Below are positions 24,612 through 33,732 of a stretch of DNA of 38,599 nt, piece by piece. Source of the DNA: Nitrospinaceae bacterium (GTDB taxonomy: Bacteria > Nitrospinota > Nitrospinia > Nitrospinales > VA-1); the NCBI GenBank assembly GCA_023271875.1, contig JALPWY010000013.1:1-38599 (forward strand), read 5' to 3'. Below the pieces are notes generated by a model. It saw only the letters and a list, made by a program, of their open reading frames with translations. It was not told the origin of the DNA and ran no database searches. Position 1 is the first letter of the stretch. Each line of letters begins with the position of its first letter. The translations under genes were made by a program, and so were the position numbers.

Positions 24612-25328
24612 TTAGCCAGAAGCGGGTTTGGTGAATTGATTTGAACCATTATCCTGATAGACATATTGCATCTTGATGCATCCCGTTTCCTTGTTGGCGC
24701 AGTAAAAATCGAGAAACTTAACCTTTACATATTTATGGTCAGCTGTTTTTACAGCATAGGTATTTGACTTGGCCGAAAGTTTATGAGTTATATAGTTATA
24801 GGAGTACCACTTTAAAAGAATAGAGTTTTCTGTTTCTGTTTTTGTGGCCGTGTCTGAAGTGTAATCGTCGAGTGGGACATCTGCTATTTGATCAAAATTC
24901 AGCTTTCCTAAATTGATTAATCCCGCCTTACCTATCTTATTGGTGGCGCCTCCGTTGGAGATAACTTTGCTTCGACGAAATGCTAAGTCCCATTCGAGTG
25001 ATGTCTTGTCATGAATTTTAACTACTTTCCCTCTGGAAAAATCGAAATACACCCAGTCGTTTTCTGACGATGCGTTTATTACTGTTAACTTGGTTTCCAG
25101 AAGGTTTGTGGGTGTCGAGCCTATTACAGGCTGAGCTGGGGTGTCGCTGATGGGAACGACACCTTCTTTAGGGAGGTTCACGCTGGGCGAGTCTACAAAA
25201 CTTTCCAGTTGGAGCATTTTAACAGGAACCCAATAAAGGCCGATCAATAAGAAAGTTATACCTAGATTTAGAAGAAATAAATTTCTCCAAAGCTTCTTTT
25301 TTTTTAAGGTCTGCTCTTCTTTTAGCAT
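24612..25328 (-). CDS. Membrane-anchored HmuY-like protein
   Basis: The 238-residue protein has one N-terminal transmembrane helix (about 14-34), a proline-rich linker (about 48-75) and a C-terminal domain (80-235) with the HmuY-family core: L-E-W-D-L-A-F-R-R (112-119), a following S-N-G-G-A-T-N segment, and closing strands (Y-V-K-V-K-F ... M-Q-Y-V-Y). HmuY proteins are outer-membrane heme-binding hemophores in Bacteroidetes, but the family is broader. Heme-ligand residues cannot be placed by eye, so heme binding is not claimed. It is followed by a 193-residue gene and preceded by a CsgG-like gene on the same strand. Confidence 0.65.
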   Translation of the reverse strand: MLKEEQTLKKKKLWRNLFLLNLGITFLLIGLYWVPVKMLQLESFVDSPSVNLPKEGVVPISDTPAQPVIGSTPTNLLETKLTVINASSENDWVYFDFSRGKVVKIHDKTSLEWDLAFRRSKVISNGGATNKIGKAGLINLGKLNFDQIADVPLDDYTSDTATKTETENSILLKWYSYNYITHKLSAKSNTYAVKTADHKYVKVKFLDFYCANKETGCIKMQYVYQDNGSNQFTKPASG

Positions 25329-25393
25329 AGAGTTATAAGTCTACGATTCAGATGAGTCGGTTTTTGGCATGGTTTTGTAATGTTGAATATTTT

Positions 25394-26293
25394 TTATTTC
25401 GAACGGTTAGCGTTCTCACGAAAAGATTTTAATACCTCTTTCATTGCTCTTTTGGATAGTTGCTTCTTGCTAAGCCACTTCGTACCCGAGCTTAGAAGGC
25501 CCGTAGGTTGTGCTCCAATAAAACGAGCTCCCCAAAGCACATCTCCCGTACGTGTACTTACCAAAAATGATCCAAACTCAACCTTACCGGAAAGGCTTTT
25601 TTCTATTTTTCCGTTTCGGCCTTGGTACGAATTCATATATTTGGAGACCGCCCCAATCATCACTGCATCAACCTTATCATTTGGGTTGGGTAGAGCAGGG
25701 ATAGCCGGTTGGCTCTCGATATGAGATGATTCAATTTGCTCTGCCATATTACCGGGAACTTGTGCGACTATTCTGATTTGTGCGTCTTCATTCGTTATAA
25801 GAGGCGGAATGATAAAATAGTCCTTCATGGACTGAAGTTCTCTAGAAATCTGTTTTGCTACAATATGACCGGCTTCTTCGTCGCTGAATGGACTAACAGT
25901 TCTATTCTCAAAATCTAAAACACCTATTTTTTGTACCGAACGAAAGGCCTGCTCGTCAAAAATTTTACTTTGTATCTGGTTTACTGGTTTGATTTCAATC
26001 AATTGTTGGTAATGGGTCGGGAAAAGCTGATTCTTAGAAATCTTTTTTATATAATCAGGAATGGGGTGCTCTTCATTAATTTCATCGTTTGAACCTGGGT
26101 GTAAAGACTGATGAAATACAAGGGGAACCTCATTTCTAGGATAAAATTCTAGGGAAGCCTGAAACTCAGCCTGACCGGTTTCGTAGGCATCACCTACTGG
26201 GATTGCGTTGGCGTTGGTAGATAATAGTATAACAATACTACTAAAAGCAGCTGAAAGAACGGGAAACTGAGCTGAGCGAGAAAAAAGTGTCAC
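25394..26293 (-). CDS. CsgG/LpoB-like exported protein
   Basis: The 299-residue protein has an N-terminal signal peptide (hydrophobic VLSAAFSSIVILLSTNANA, cleaved near residue 30 with A-N-A) and a domain beginning I-G-V-L-D-F-E-N-R-T (about 125-135) and ending with F-G-S-F-L-V-S-T-R-T-G-D-V-L-W-G and R-A-M-K-E-V. That pattern is typical of CsgG/LpoB/TolB-N-like periplasmic or outer-membrane proteins. No lipobox cysteine is visible. GTG at 26293 is preferred (AGGAGG eleven bases upstream) over a TTG only two bases from it. Function unknown. Confidence 0.6.
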   Translation of the reverse strand: MTLFSRSAQFPVLSAAFSSIVILLSTNANAIPVGDAYETGQAEFQASLEFYPRNEVPLVFHQSLHPGSNDEINEEHPIPDYIKKISKNQLFPTHYQQLIEIKPVNQIQSKIFDEQAFRSVQKIGVLDFENRTVSPFSDEEAGHIVAKQISRELQSMKDYFIIPPLITNEDAQIRIVAQVPGNMAEQIESSHIESQPAIPALPNPNDKVDAVMIGAVSKYMNSYQGRNGKIEKSLSGKVEFGSFLVSTRTGDVLWGARFIGAQPTGLLSSGTKWLSKKQLSKRAMKEVLKSFRENANRSK

Positions 26294-26347
26294 TATGTGC
26301 AAGGCCTCCTGTTACTAGGAATGGCAAAATTAAAAAAAACAAGAGCT

Positions 26348-26381
26348 ATAATAGTCCTCCGAAACTGGATAAGACTATTAA
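26348..26381 (+). promoter_or_regulatory. TATAAT box overlapped by an inverted repeat, candidate regulated promoter
   Basis: A perfect -10 TATAAT (26348-26353) overlaps the left arm of an 8-bp inverted repeat (TAATAGTC at 26350-26357 and GACTATTA at 26374-26381). No good -35 lies at the expected place, which would fit an activator-dependent promoter. The next gene on this strand starts 150 bases later at 26530. Confidence 0.3.
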
Positions 26382-26529
26382 TAATATAGCACAAGAAATG
26401 GTTCACTAGACAGTAATTCCTGAAAAATCAAAGACTAGTTTCTTATATCTTCTTTCGGTATTATGATTTGATCTACAGGTTTCTTGTCTCTACTTGTGTT
26501 TATGAACTACTGAAGATGATAGGTTTTAA

Positions 26530-28536
26530 ATGAACGCTTCTCAAAACCGTGCATTTGAGTGGGTTTCTCAGGACTTACAGCCTTTTATTCTAGGTTTTCT
26601 TGTAGTGCTGGCGCTCACACGTTTTTTTTTCGTTTTATGGCCCAAGTGTAGAGTCTTAGGTCAGGTTGCCTGTGAGGATAGATTTAATGAACCTATAACA
26701 AGATTATGGAATACAGTTCGAGTTGCTATTTTCCAAACAAGAATACTGAAGGAAACCAGATCAGGTTGGATGCACGCACTAATTTTCTGGGGGTTTCTTG
26801 TATTGCTTGTAAGAGCGCTGTGGTTTTTTTTGATCGGTTTCTTCCCGACAGTGGAGTTTAGTGCAGGTGGAATGGCAACACCTTACGCTTTGCTAAAAGA
26901 TTTATTTGTTGTTCTAGTTAGTTTAGCCGCGATCTATGCTTTATATAGGAGATTGATAGCAAAACCTGAAAGACTTACCTTGTCGGTGGAAGGTATTGTT
27001 ATTCTTTCTCTTATTCTTTTGATAATGGTTAGCGATGCTCTTTTTGATGCGGGATGGCAGGCGAGAAACTCGCAAGTGCCGCTTAACGGAATTTGGGTTG
27101 GTAGATCAGTTGCGCCAATGTTGCAGATTTTGGGTTCTGATGCTGTGGTGCACATTCATAACCTAGCCTACTGGACCCATATCGTTTGTATTCTATATTT
27201 TTTGACGTTGCTCCCAAACTCTAAACATCTACACATTATCACTTCGATTCCAAACGTATTTTTTTCGCGAATTCCAGAAGCAGGTAACGGGCTTCACCGT
27301 ATTGACTTTGAGAATGAAGGACAGGAAAGTTTTGGTGTCTCAAAAATAGATGAATTTTCCTGGAAAAAACTTCTTGATCTACACAGTTGCACTGAGTGCG
27401 GACGATGCGATGTTGTTTGCCCAGCCCTGGCGAGCGATAAACCGCTTTCACCCAAACAGTTGACCGTTGATTTACGCGACCATCTCAATCGCCAAACTCC
27501 CTACTTGCTTGGTGATAATTTGGAACAAAGTACTGCCCCTGTTTTACTAGGTGGGGTGATCAATGATGAAACGCTGTGGTCGTGTACTACTTGCGGTGCT
27601 TGTGAAGAGGAGTGTCCGGTCATGATCGAGTACGTTAATAAGGTGGTCGATTTGAGGCGTGGACTTGTGCTCACGGAAAATAGATATCCTGATGAGTTTG
27701 TCAATGCCTTCAAGTCACTAGAGACCCAATCCAATCCATGGGGGTTTGGTCGTAATACCCGCTCTGACTGGGCAAAAGAACTGGATGTCAAAATTTGGGA
27801 TAAAGACAATCCGACCGAATATCTTTATTTTGTAGGTTGCAACGGAGCATTTGATGAGCGAGGGAAAAAAATTGCCAAAGCAGTTGTCCATTCGTTGAAA
27901 TCTGCTGGAGTTGATTTCTCTATTCTTGGGAACGATGAGGGCTGTACTGGTGATCCGGCTCGACGCGCAGGAAACGAATACCTTTTTGACCTGCTTGCAT
28001 CAAGAAACGCTGAGCTATTTAAAGAAAAATCTATAATAAAAATTGTTACACATTGTCCACACTGTTTTAGTTCGCTTAAGAATGAGTACTCTGAATTTGG
28101 TGTTGAGCTCGATGTTATTCACCACTCTGAACTGCTGGCACACCTGGTAAAGGATGGGCAAGGAATTGGTAAAGGGAAGGACCCGGGCAATGTGGTGTAT
28201 CACGATTCCTGTTATCTTGGACGGCATAACAAAATATATGACGCGCCCCGAGAAATAGTAGCTCATAGTTCTAAGTCTGGCAAAGTGCTCGACGTTGATG
28301 CTAGTAGAGAACGCGGAACTTGTTGCGGAGCAGGTGGAGGGCGGTTTTTATTGGAAGAGAAAACTGGTGCACGAATGAGTCACCAGCGCGTTGATCAGCT
28401 TATGGAATCTAATCCAGATACCATCGCTGTGTCCTGCCCATTCTGTGTTCTGATGCTTGAGGATGCTCTTAAGGCCAAAAACCTTCAAGACACAGTGAAG
28501 GTCAAAGATATATCAGAGCTTGCGAGCGAAGCATAG
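26530..28536 (+). CDS. Membrane-bound Fe-S oxidoreductase (NarI-like/HdrD-like fusion)
   Basis: The 668-residue protein has an N-terminal nitrate-reductase-gamma-like membrane part (about five spans, residues 15-245), then two [4Fe-4S] ferredoxin motifs CxxCxxCxxxCP (starting at residues about 287 and 352), then heterodisulfide-reductase-type CCG domains with G-T-C-C-G-A-G-G-G near 598. This is the layout of quinone-linked electron-transfer proteins partnered with electron-transfer flavoprotein or dehydrogenases. No ETF gene lies in the window, so its donor is unknown. It is followed by glnS, 68 bases later. Confidence 0.9.
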   Translation: MNASQNRAFEWVSQDLQPFILGFLVVLALTRFFFVLWPKCRVLGQVACEDRFNEPITRLWNTVRVAIFQTRILKETRSGWMHALIFWGFLVLLVRALWFFLIGFFPTVEFSAGGMATPYALLKDLFVVLVSLAAIYALYRRLIAKPERLTLSVEGIVILSLILLIMVSDALFDAGWQARNSQVPLNGIWVGRSVAPMLQILGSDAVVHIHNLAYWTHIVCILYFLTLLPNSKHLHIITSIPNVFFSRIPEAGNGLHRIDFENEGQESFGVSKIDEFSWKKLLDLHSCTECGRCDVVCPALASDKPLSPKQLTVDLRDHLNRQTPYLLGDNLEQSTAPVLLGGVINDETLWSCTTCGACEEECPVMIEYVNKVVDLRRGLVLTENRYPDEFVNAFKSLETQSNPWGFGRNTRSDWAKELDVKIWDKDNPTEYLYFVGCNGAFDERGKKIAKAVVHSLKSAGVDFSILGNDEGCTGDPARRAGNEYLFDLLASRNAELFKEKSIIKIVTHCPHCFSSLKNEYSEFGVELDVIHHSELLAHLVKDGQGIGKGKDPGNVVYHDSCYLGRHNKIYDAPREIVAHSSKSGKVLDVDASRERGTCCGAGGGRFLLEEKTGARMSHQRVDQLMESNPDTIAVSCPFCVLMLEDALKAKNLQDTVKVKDISELASEA

Positions 28537-28604
28537 TATTTGATTCTTCTGGTTATGATAGAATGCCATTCCTTTGCAACCGATAAACCTATAAAAAAAC
28601 CTTG

Positions 28605-30302
28605 GTGAATAAAGAAAACAACACTGACACAACTCCCTCCAATTTCATTCGAGAGATTGTTAAAGAGGATATAGCATCGAATAAGTGGGAGGGGCGTATT
28701 TGTACTCGTTTTCCGCCAGAACCAAACGGATTTCTCCACATTGGTCATGCTAAATCTATTTGTCTCAACTTTGGTCTTGCCATCGAATATGGGGGAACAT
28801 GCAACCTGCGCTTTGATGATACCAATCCTCTTAAAGAGGAGGATATCTATGTTCAATCTATTATAGAGGATATCAAGTGGCTAGGTTTTAGTTGGGGGGA
28901 TAAAATATTTTACACGTCTGAATACTTTGATCAATTGTATGATTGGGCGATATATTTAATTAAAAAAGAGGTGGCGTATGTAGATGACTTAGACGCCGAT
29001 AAGATAAGGGAGTATCGCGGCACACCGACCCAGCCTGGGAAGAACAGCCCATTTCGAAACCGCTCTGTGGAAGAGAATCTAGATCTCTTTAAGCGTATGA
29101 AAGGTGGTGAATTCCCGGATGGTGCCAAAGTTCTTCGTGCAAAAATCGATATGACTTCAGGCAATCTCAATATGCGGGACCCTGTTCTTTACCGCATTCT
29201 AAGAGCACACCATCACCGCACGGGGGATAAGTGGTGTATATATCCAATGTACGACTTTGCACATGGTCAATCAGATTCTATTGAGAAAATTACGCACTCT
29301 ATCTGTACGCTGGAGTTTGAAGATCATAGACCGCTTTATGACTGGGTCATCGAAAAACTCGAGATTTATCGCCCACAGCAGATAGAATTCGCACGTCTTA
29401 ACCTTGGCCACACCTTGTTGAGTAAACGTAAGCTTTTGCAATTAGTAAAGGAGGGACATGTGTCAGGTTGGGATGATCCGCGCATGCCCACCATCTCAGG
29501 GATGCGGCGCCGCGGATACACGCCCGAATCGATCCGTAATTTTTGCGAGCGAATCGGAGTTGCCAAAGCCAATAGTACGGTTGCAATGGCGTTACTAGAG
29601 TATTGCTTGCGAGAAGACCTAAATAAGCGGGCTACAAGGGTGATGGTAGTTTTACGACCCTTAAAATTAACCATCATAAATTACCCTGAAGGGCAGATAG
29701 AAGAACTCACCGGTGAGAACAATCCGGAAGATCCAGATTCTGGTACCAGAAAGATTCTATTTTGCCGAGAACTTTATATTGAGCAGGAAGATTTTATGGA
29801 AGATCCGCCAAAAAAGTTTTTTCGTCTTGCGCCGGGAAAAGAAGTACGGCTCAAGCACGCTTACATTATTAAATGCGAAGAAGTGATAAAAGATCGCAAT
29901 GAAAATATCACTGAATTAAAATGTATTTATGATCCGGATTCTAAAGCAGGTGGCTCGACAGCTGGGCGAAAGATTAAGGGTACGCTCCACTGGGTATCGG
30001 CACAGCACGCGAAAAAAGCGGAAGTACGAATGTACAATCACCTGTTCGTAAATGAAAACCCAGCCAATGATCAAGAACATTCCACCTTAAATTCTGGGCT
30101 CAATACGGATTCATTAGAAATTTTGCGAGATTGTAGAATCGAGCCTGCGTTAGAGGAGGCAAAACCCGGGGACCAGTTTCAATTTTTACGGATGGGTTAC
30201 TTTTGCGCTGATTCAAAAGAATTTACGCCTGATAGCCCTGTATTCAACCGGGCTGTTACATTACGAGATAGTTGGGCAAAAATCACAAAGCAAAATAAAT
30301 AG
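28605..30302 (+). CDS. glnS: Glutaminyl-tRNA synthetase
   Basis: The roughly 565-residue class I synthetase shows the N-terminal N-F-I-R-E-I segment, the [12 protein letters not shown] catalytic signature (HIGH at 45-48), R-F-D-D-T-N-P, and the KMSKS-like L-L-S-K-R-K-L loop near 265-271. The C-terminal anticodon-binding beta-barrel (about 340-565) includes D-P-D-S-K-A-G-G-S. It charges tRNA-Gln with glutamine in the cytoplasm. GTG at 28605 is favoured over the TTG at 28602, but neither has a clear Shine-Dalgarno. gltX also occurs in the window, so direct glutaminylation probably operates. Confidence 0.96.
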   Translation: MNKENNTDTTPSNFIREIVKEDIASNKWEGRICTRFPPEPNGFLHIGHAKSICLNFGLAIEYGGTCNLRFDDTNPLKEEDIYVQSIIEDIKWLGFSWGDKIFYTSEYFDQLYDWAIYLIKKEVAYVDDLDADKIREYRGTPTQPGKNSPFRNRSVEENLDLFKRMKGGEFPDGAKVLRAKIDMTSGNLNMRDPVLYRILRAHHHRTGDKWCIYPMYDFAHGQSDSIEKITHSICTLEFEDHRPLYDWVIEKLEIYRPQQIEFARLNLGHTLLSKRKLLQLVKEGHVSGWDDPRMPTISGMRRRGYTPESIRNFCERIGVAKANSTVAMALLEYCLREDLNKRATRVMVVLRPLKLTIINYPEGQIEELTGENNPEDPDSGTRKILFCRELYIEQEDFMEDPPKKFFRLAPGKEVRLKHAYIIKCEEVIKDRNENITELKCIYDPDSKAGGSTAGRKIKGTLHWVSAQHAKKAEVRMYNHLFVNENPANDQEHSTLNSGLNTDSLEILRDCRIEPALEEAKPGDQFQFLRMGYFCADSKEFTPDSPVFNRAVTLRDSWAKITKQNK

Positions 30303-30407
30303 ATTTTAAAATTAAAAATAGAGAAGTGATTTTTTTTAAAGTAAAAGATTTTGGGCCATTTCTTTATTTAATAATCTAGTATGCGTAGATAAATTTTTGG
30401 AGTTGCA

Positions 30408-31313
30408 ATGCAAAAACAACTAAAGACCTTTACTGAGTCAAGACAGTTTCAAATTTTTTTCATAGGAATAATTCTTTTGTCAGGGGTGATAGTAGGATTG
30501 GATTCATATCCTAAAATCTCTGATGAATACGGAATGATATTACATTCCCTAGATAATATTATTTTGGGTCTCTTTGTTTTTGAAATCTGTCTTAAACTGA
30601 CTTCATTTTGGCCAAGGGTTCACGAGTTTTTTAAAGATGGGTGGAATATATTCGATTTTATTATAGTCGGTGCCTGCTTTCTGCCATTTGATGGGCAGTC
30701 TATTATTGTGTTAAGGCTTCTTAGGGTATTGCGGATCGTTCGGCTTGTAGGGACTATACCCGAGTTAAAGTTGATCGTGAATACACTTTTAAAAAGTATC
30801 CCGTCTCTAGGGTATATAGGTATTTTATTATTTATTCTGTTTTACATCTATGCATGTTTGGGCACGTTCTTATTCCGTGAGAATGACCCTATCCATTTTG
30901 AAAGTCTTCACATATCACTCTTGAGTCTTTTTCGGGTGGCTACTCTAGAGGATTGGACGGATATCATGTATACAGCTATATATGGTTGCCAGAACTATGG
31001 CTACTCTGGTGTGGAGGATCTTTGTAAGAACTCGCAGGCGTTTTCTTTTCTAGGGTGGTTTTATTTTGTGAGTTTTGTTTTGTTGGCGACTTTCATCTTT
31101 TTCAATTTATTTATTGGTGTGATCATCAGTAACATGGAGGATATAAAGGAAAAGGAGAGACTGCGCTTGGACCCAGATCTGGCAAGGTTAGGGAAATCTG
31201 ATCCTGACATTAAGATATTACTCAACAAAATTAAAAAAGACATGGTTTTACTGGAATCACATGTATCTTTTCTGGAAAGCGTAGAGGAACAAAGATTCAA
31301 AGATAAGCGGTAA
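30408..31313 (+). CDS. One-domain voltage-gated cation channel (BacNav-type), predicted calcium-permeable
   Basis: The 301-residue protein has six spans. The S4 voltage sensor is seen as arginines R103, R106, R109, R112. The pore filter is T-L-E-D-W-T-D (179-185), unlike the sodium-selective T-L-E-S-W-S-M or T-L-E-S-W-A-S of NaChBac/NavAb; acidic residues at positions 4 and 7 are those known to confer calcium selectivity in engineered CavAb (T-L-D-D-W-S-D). A longer turret after the filter holds C194 and C206, which may be disulfide-bonded. A C-terminal coiled coil (about 270-298) suggests tetramers. GGAG precedes the ATG. Confidence 0.9.
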   Translation: MQKQLKTFTESRQFQIFFIGIILLSGVIVGLDSYPKISDEYGMILHSLDNIILGLFVFEICLKLTSFWPRVHEFFKDGWNIFDFIIVGACFLPFDGQSIIVLRLLRVLRIVRLVGTIPELKLIVNTLLKSIPSLGYIGILLFILFYIYACLGTFLFRENDPIHFESLHISLLSLFRVATLEDWTDIMYTAIYGCQNYGYSGVEDLCKNSQAFSFLGWFYFVSFVLLATFIFFNLFIGVIISNMEDIKEKERLRLDPDLARLGKSDPDIKILLNKIKKDMVLLESHVSFLESVEEQRFKDKR

Positions 31314-31381
31314 ATACCTTGGCTCAAGATTTAAAGGCCTAATGTGATTTTTTTTATTTTGCTGCTTGTATACAATACAAC

Positions 31382-31412
31382 AAAAAATCCCTCACTCAAC
31401 AAAGAGTGAGGG
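31382..31412 (-). terminator. Rho-independent terminator for the minus-strand small-gene pair
   Basis: A perfect 9-bp stem (CCCTCACTC/GAGTGAGGG, loop of six) is followed on the minus strand by a T run (A run 31382-31387). It lies just past the stop of the gene at 31439-31708 and also sits between it and the convergent channel gene. Confidence 0.85.
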
Positions 31413-31438
31413 AAAAGGTGAGTAAAGTAGCGGTGAAG

Positions 31439-31708
31439 TTAATCGAAATCTAAAGGATCTGGTTTGTAGTTTTTTGGAAATTTCCCTACGCCTTCAACTT
31501 TTTTCCATTCCGATTCGTCTATTTTTATTTTAAACGGTAAATCATCAATTCGTGCGGTTGCAATAGGAGGTAATCCTTTAGCTATATGTGCTTTAAGTTG
31601 AGTTTTGTCTAGTTGTTCTGGTGGCTCCGCTGGTTTGAGAGGTCGAGGATTTATATCGATATCTGCTCCAATCGTATTTAAATACTCAATGTATTGGGGA
31701 TTGGCCAT
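31439..31708 (-). CDS. Small acidic protein with C-terminal WKKVEGVGKFP motif, 89 aa
   Basis: ATG at 31708 is chosen because AAGGAG is well placed (the longer upstream reading lacks one). The protein has a proline-rich middle (NPRPLKPAEPPEQL) and a C-terminal E-W-K-K-V-E-G-V-G-K-F-P-K-N-Y, followed by D-P-L-D-F-D. No signal peptide or span is seen. The neighbour at 31765-31944 ends with a near-identical motif. Not assignable to a family by eye. Confidence 0.75.
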   Translation of the reverse strand: MANPQYIEYLNTIGADIDINPRPLKPAEPPEQLDKTQLKAHIAKGLPPIATARIDDLPFKIKIDESEWKKVEGVGKFPKNYKPDPLDFD

Positions 31709-31764
31709 AAGGCTCTCCTTTATCGTGATGATGAGAGGGTGTGGTGAAAATCCAATCTGGTTCC

Positions 31765-31944
31765 CTAAGCGGGGAACCTTCCTATTCCCGCAACTTCTTT
31801 CCACTGTTCTGTCTGGGTATCATTCTTTGCGATGAATTTTTCAGGAGAGTTTGATTTTTGTTTTTCTAATGCCTCTACTTGCGACTCTAGTATGTTGCAT
31901 CTTGTACGTAACTGAGATTCCACAGAGTTGCGATTGGTGTCCAT
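31765..31944 (-). CDS. Small coiled-coil protein with C-terminal WKEVAGIGRFP motif, 59 aa
   Basis: ATG at 31944 is preferred because GGAG lies seven to ten bases upstream; the longer frame upstream is probably untranslated leader. The protein has an N-terminal heptad-like helix (S-Q-L-R-T-R-C-N-I-L-E-S-Q-V-E-A-L-E) and ends Q-W-K-E-V-A-G-I-G-R-F-P-A. The C-terminal motif repeats that of the downstream gene, and both share one terminator, indicating a joint role. Confidence 0.7.
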   Translation of the reverse strand: MDTNRNSVESQLRTRCNILESQVEALEKQKSNSPEKFIAKNDTQTEQWKEVAGIGRFPA

Positions 31945-32035
31945 AAGATCTCCTACATTGGGGATGGTGGGGATGCTATTTAAATAAGAGAAATAATTAG
32001 GTGACCTAGGTATTCTATATCTAGTGTCAAAGGCT

Positions 32036-32064
32036 AGCCTATACACAACATAATGTATTGTCAA
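32036..32064 (-). promoter_or_regulatory. Possible promoter for the small-gene pair
   Basis: On the minus strand TTGACA (32064-32059) is followed after 17 bases by TAGGCT (32041-32036), about 92 bases before the start at 31944. The -35 is perfect, the -10 is weak. Confidence 0.4.
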
Positions 32065-32123
32065 ATAAAAATATACGTCGATTGATCGTGGTTAATTGAT
32101 CGTAGTCAAAAGAGGATTAATTC

Positions 32124-33545
32124 TCAGTCTTGTTTTTCTATAAAGCTAACTGCTTCATTCAACCGTTTGAGCGTTGTGGCTTTCCCGAGTAGTAAGATAA
32201 CCTCATAAATTCCAGGACTGGCGGTGCTCCCAGTAAGCGCTACACGTACCGGTTGAGCCAATTTCCCGAGCTTAAGTTCAGCTTCTTTCGCTATTTTTTT
32301 GAATAAACTTTCCAGGGAGTCATGTTCTAGCGCTGCCATGTTATTGATAGAGATAATGAGTTTCTCAATATGTGGTTTTATGTCCTTGTTGAGAAATTTG
32401 TTCCGTGCTTTCTTGTCGAATGAAAGTTCCTTTTGGAAATAGAAGGCAGATTTTTGTGCCATTTCAATCAGTGTTTGGGCTCTCTGGTTGAGCGATGGGA
32501 TCGGTTTGGCAATATTTTCTTTGCTAAGGCCGTGTTGCTCAGCTAAAAGGCCTTCCTTAATGAGAAAAGGTTCCAACTGAGTGGCAAGTTTTATGGAGTC
32601 AGCATTTTGGATGTATTGCTGATTCAACCACTGAAGCTTTTCCGGATTGAATACTGCTGCGGAGGTTGTGATATTTTCCAGCGAGAAATACTCGACCATT
32701 TCTTCCTGAGTAAAAACTTCCTGGTCGCCGTGCGACCAACCGAGTCTGGCAAGATAATTAATGAGTGCACCAGGCAGGTATCCCATGTCACGATAGGCAA
32801 GTACCGAGGTCGCCCCGTGGCGTTTGCTGAGTCGGGTTTTATCTGTTCCCAGAATCATCGAAATATGTGCAAATTCCGGACGAGACAGTTCAAGTGCATC
32901 GTACAGCAACACTTGTCTGGGTGTATTTGATAAGTGGTCATCACCTCGAATCACGTGAGTAATTCCCATATCTCCGTCATCGACTACAACTACGAAATTG
33001 TACGTGGGTGTACGGTCTGATCGCAAAATGATGAGGTCGTCCAATTCCTCGTTCTGGAAAATCACGTTACCGCGAAGCAAGTCCTTTATGGTGACTGAAC
33101 CTTCTTCTGGCACTTTGAAGCGAATAACGAATGGAATCCCTTCAGGTTGGTCTGACCGGTTGCGGCAGGTACCGTCATATTTTGGTTTGAGGCCTTGGGC
33201 TTGTGCCTTCTTTCTCTTCTGATCCAATTCTTCTGCTGTGCAGAAACAAGGGTAGGCTTTATTCTCGCTTATAAGCTGATCTACCTTTTCTTTGTAAATA
33301 GACTTGCGGTCAGTCTGACGAAATGGACCTTCATCCCAATCTAGGCCCAGCCATTTCATCGACGCGATAATTTCATCAATCGACTCCTCAGTGGAGCGGG
33401 ACGCATCAGTATCTTCGATTCGTAATATAAATTTCCCTTTATGGTGACGAGCAAATAGCCAATTGAATAAGGCTGTACGGACACCGCCAATGTGTAGATA
33501 TCCCGTTGGACTAGGCGCAAAACGAACTCGAACTGGGGTAGCCAT
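32124..33545 (-). CDS. gltX: Glutamyl-tRNA synthetase
   Basis: The 473-residue class I synthetase has P-S-P-T-G-Y-L-H-I-G-G (11-21), the zinc-ribbon-type C-F-C and Y-D-G-T-C-R cysteines (about 98-130), the KMSKS-type K-T-R-L-S-K-R-H-G near 250 and a C-terminal anticodon-binding alpha-helical cage. It attaches glutamate to tRNA-Glu. Full family length. The neighbouring minus-strand small pair lies 59 bases downstream. Start MATPVRVRFAPSP is canonical. Confidence 0.97.
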   Translation of the reverse strand: MATPVRVRFAPSPTGYLHIGGVRTALFNWLFARHHKGKFILRIEDTDASRSTEESIDEIIASMKWLGLDWDEGPFRQTDRKSIYKEKVDQLISENKAYPCFCTAEELDQKRKKAQAQGLKPKYDGTCRNRSDQPEGIPFVIRFKVPEEGSVTIKDLLRGNVIFQNEELDDLIILRSDRTPTYNFVVVVDDGDMGITHVIRGDDHLSNTPRQVLLYDALELSRPEFAHISMILGTDKTRLSKRHGATSVLAYRDMGYLPGALINYLARLGWSHGDQEVFTQEEMVEYFSLENITTSAAVFNPEKLQWLNQQYIQNADSIKLATQLEPFLIKEGLLAEQHGLSKENIAKPIPSLNQRAQTLIEMAQKSAFYFQKELSFDKKARNKFLNKDIKPHIEKLIISINNMAALEHDSLESLFKKIAKEAELKLGKLAQPVRVALTGSTASPGIYEVILLLGKATTLKRLNEAVSFIEKQD

Positions 33546-33732
33546 GATTTAATTTTTTAATTATGGTTATTCAATTGACCGAGCTACATTTCGGCAAAGT
33601 GGTGACAATACATTTAGTTAACAGAGAAGTACAGCAAAACGTACATTTGTTTCTTGCTTAACTAATATCCATGTCTAACAAACCCGTCAACCTAATAAAA
33701 CAAGTTATATATTTTTAGAGTTCGAGGGGGTA

